A DNA stretch of 64,000 nucleotides from Pipra filicauda (taxonomy: Eukaryota > Chordata > Aves > Passeriformes > Pipridae): the NCBI RefSeq assembly GCF_003945595.2, contig NW_024104400.1, positions 965,032 through 1,029,031 of the forward strand. Reading direction: 5' to 3'. Numbering within the stretch: position 1 is the stretch's first letter; each line of letters starts with the position of its first letter. The notes under the pieces are model-generated. The model did not search any database. It was not told the origin of the DNA and saw only the letters and a list, made by a program, of their open reading frames with translations. Made by a program: the position numbers and the translations under genes. Shown here one piece after another: positions 63,920 through 64,000 of this stretch.

Positions 63920-64000
63920 CTGCAAGGAAAACGACACGTGAGAGAAAGCAACATTTAACCCCCACCAGAGCCCTGAGAGGGTGTCACAATAACACCCCCC

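Overview
This is vertebrate nuclear DNA, almost certainly from a bird and probably a songbird. It is intron-rich. It carries about seventeen 3'-end fragments of the CR1 LINE, the dominant avian retroposon, recognisable by their ATTCTATG-type tails and the conserved block around 'gtggaaggtgtccctgcccatgg'. It has a CpG-island promoter, and its proteins align best, from memory, with bird and mammal chromatin proteins.

Two genes are present, both on the minus strand. Positions 334-38920 hold the first 33 coding exons of BRWD3 (bromodomain and WD-repeat protein 3). Joined in order, these exons give one uninterrupted frame of 3,828 bases (1,276 codons) with consistent phases at every junction. It runs from the start codon in a CpG island at 38.9 kb through the N-terminal helical module, an eight-blade-like WD40 region, the cryptic Tudor/CRAMP-type region and the whole first bromodomain. 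The second bromodomain and C-terminal tail lie beyond the left edge. Positions 57140-63919 hold the last five coding exons and the 3' UTR of a short HMGN nucleosome-binding protein. It resembles HMGN1/HMG-14A, and its MPKRK first exon lies beyond the right edge.

Gene order and strand match mammalian Xq21.1 (BRWD3-HMGN5-SH3BGRL), not the paralogous BRWD1-HMGN1-SH3BGR block. The HMGN gene here is therefore the positional counterpart of mammalian HMGN5, but it encodes a short protein without the long acidic tail. Both products act in chromatin: BRWD3 as a histone-mark reader and putative CUL4-DDB1 substrate receptor, HMGN as a nucleosome-binding decompaction factor. The linkage is an old paralogon, not evidence of an operon-like unit.

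Layout: 1-30.3 kb is dense BRWD3 exons with short AT-rich introns. 30.3-38.2 kb is the large fourth intron, with CR1 debris. 37.4-39.5 kb is the CpG island holding exons 1-4 and the promoter. 39.7-57.1 kb is intergenic, with CR1 copies, simple repeats and no supported gene. 57.1-64 kb is the HMGN gene, with a 21-bp minisatellite in its first intron. I found no CRISPR array, rRNA, tRNA or provirus, and no wholly new system. The most interesting items are the HMGN5-position gene, repeat structures inside BRWD3 introns, and the regulatory layout of the CpG island.
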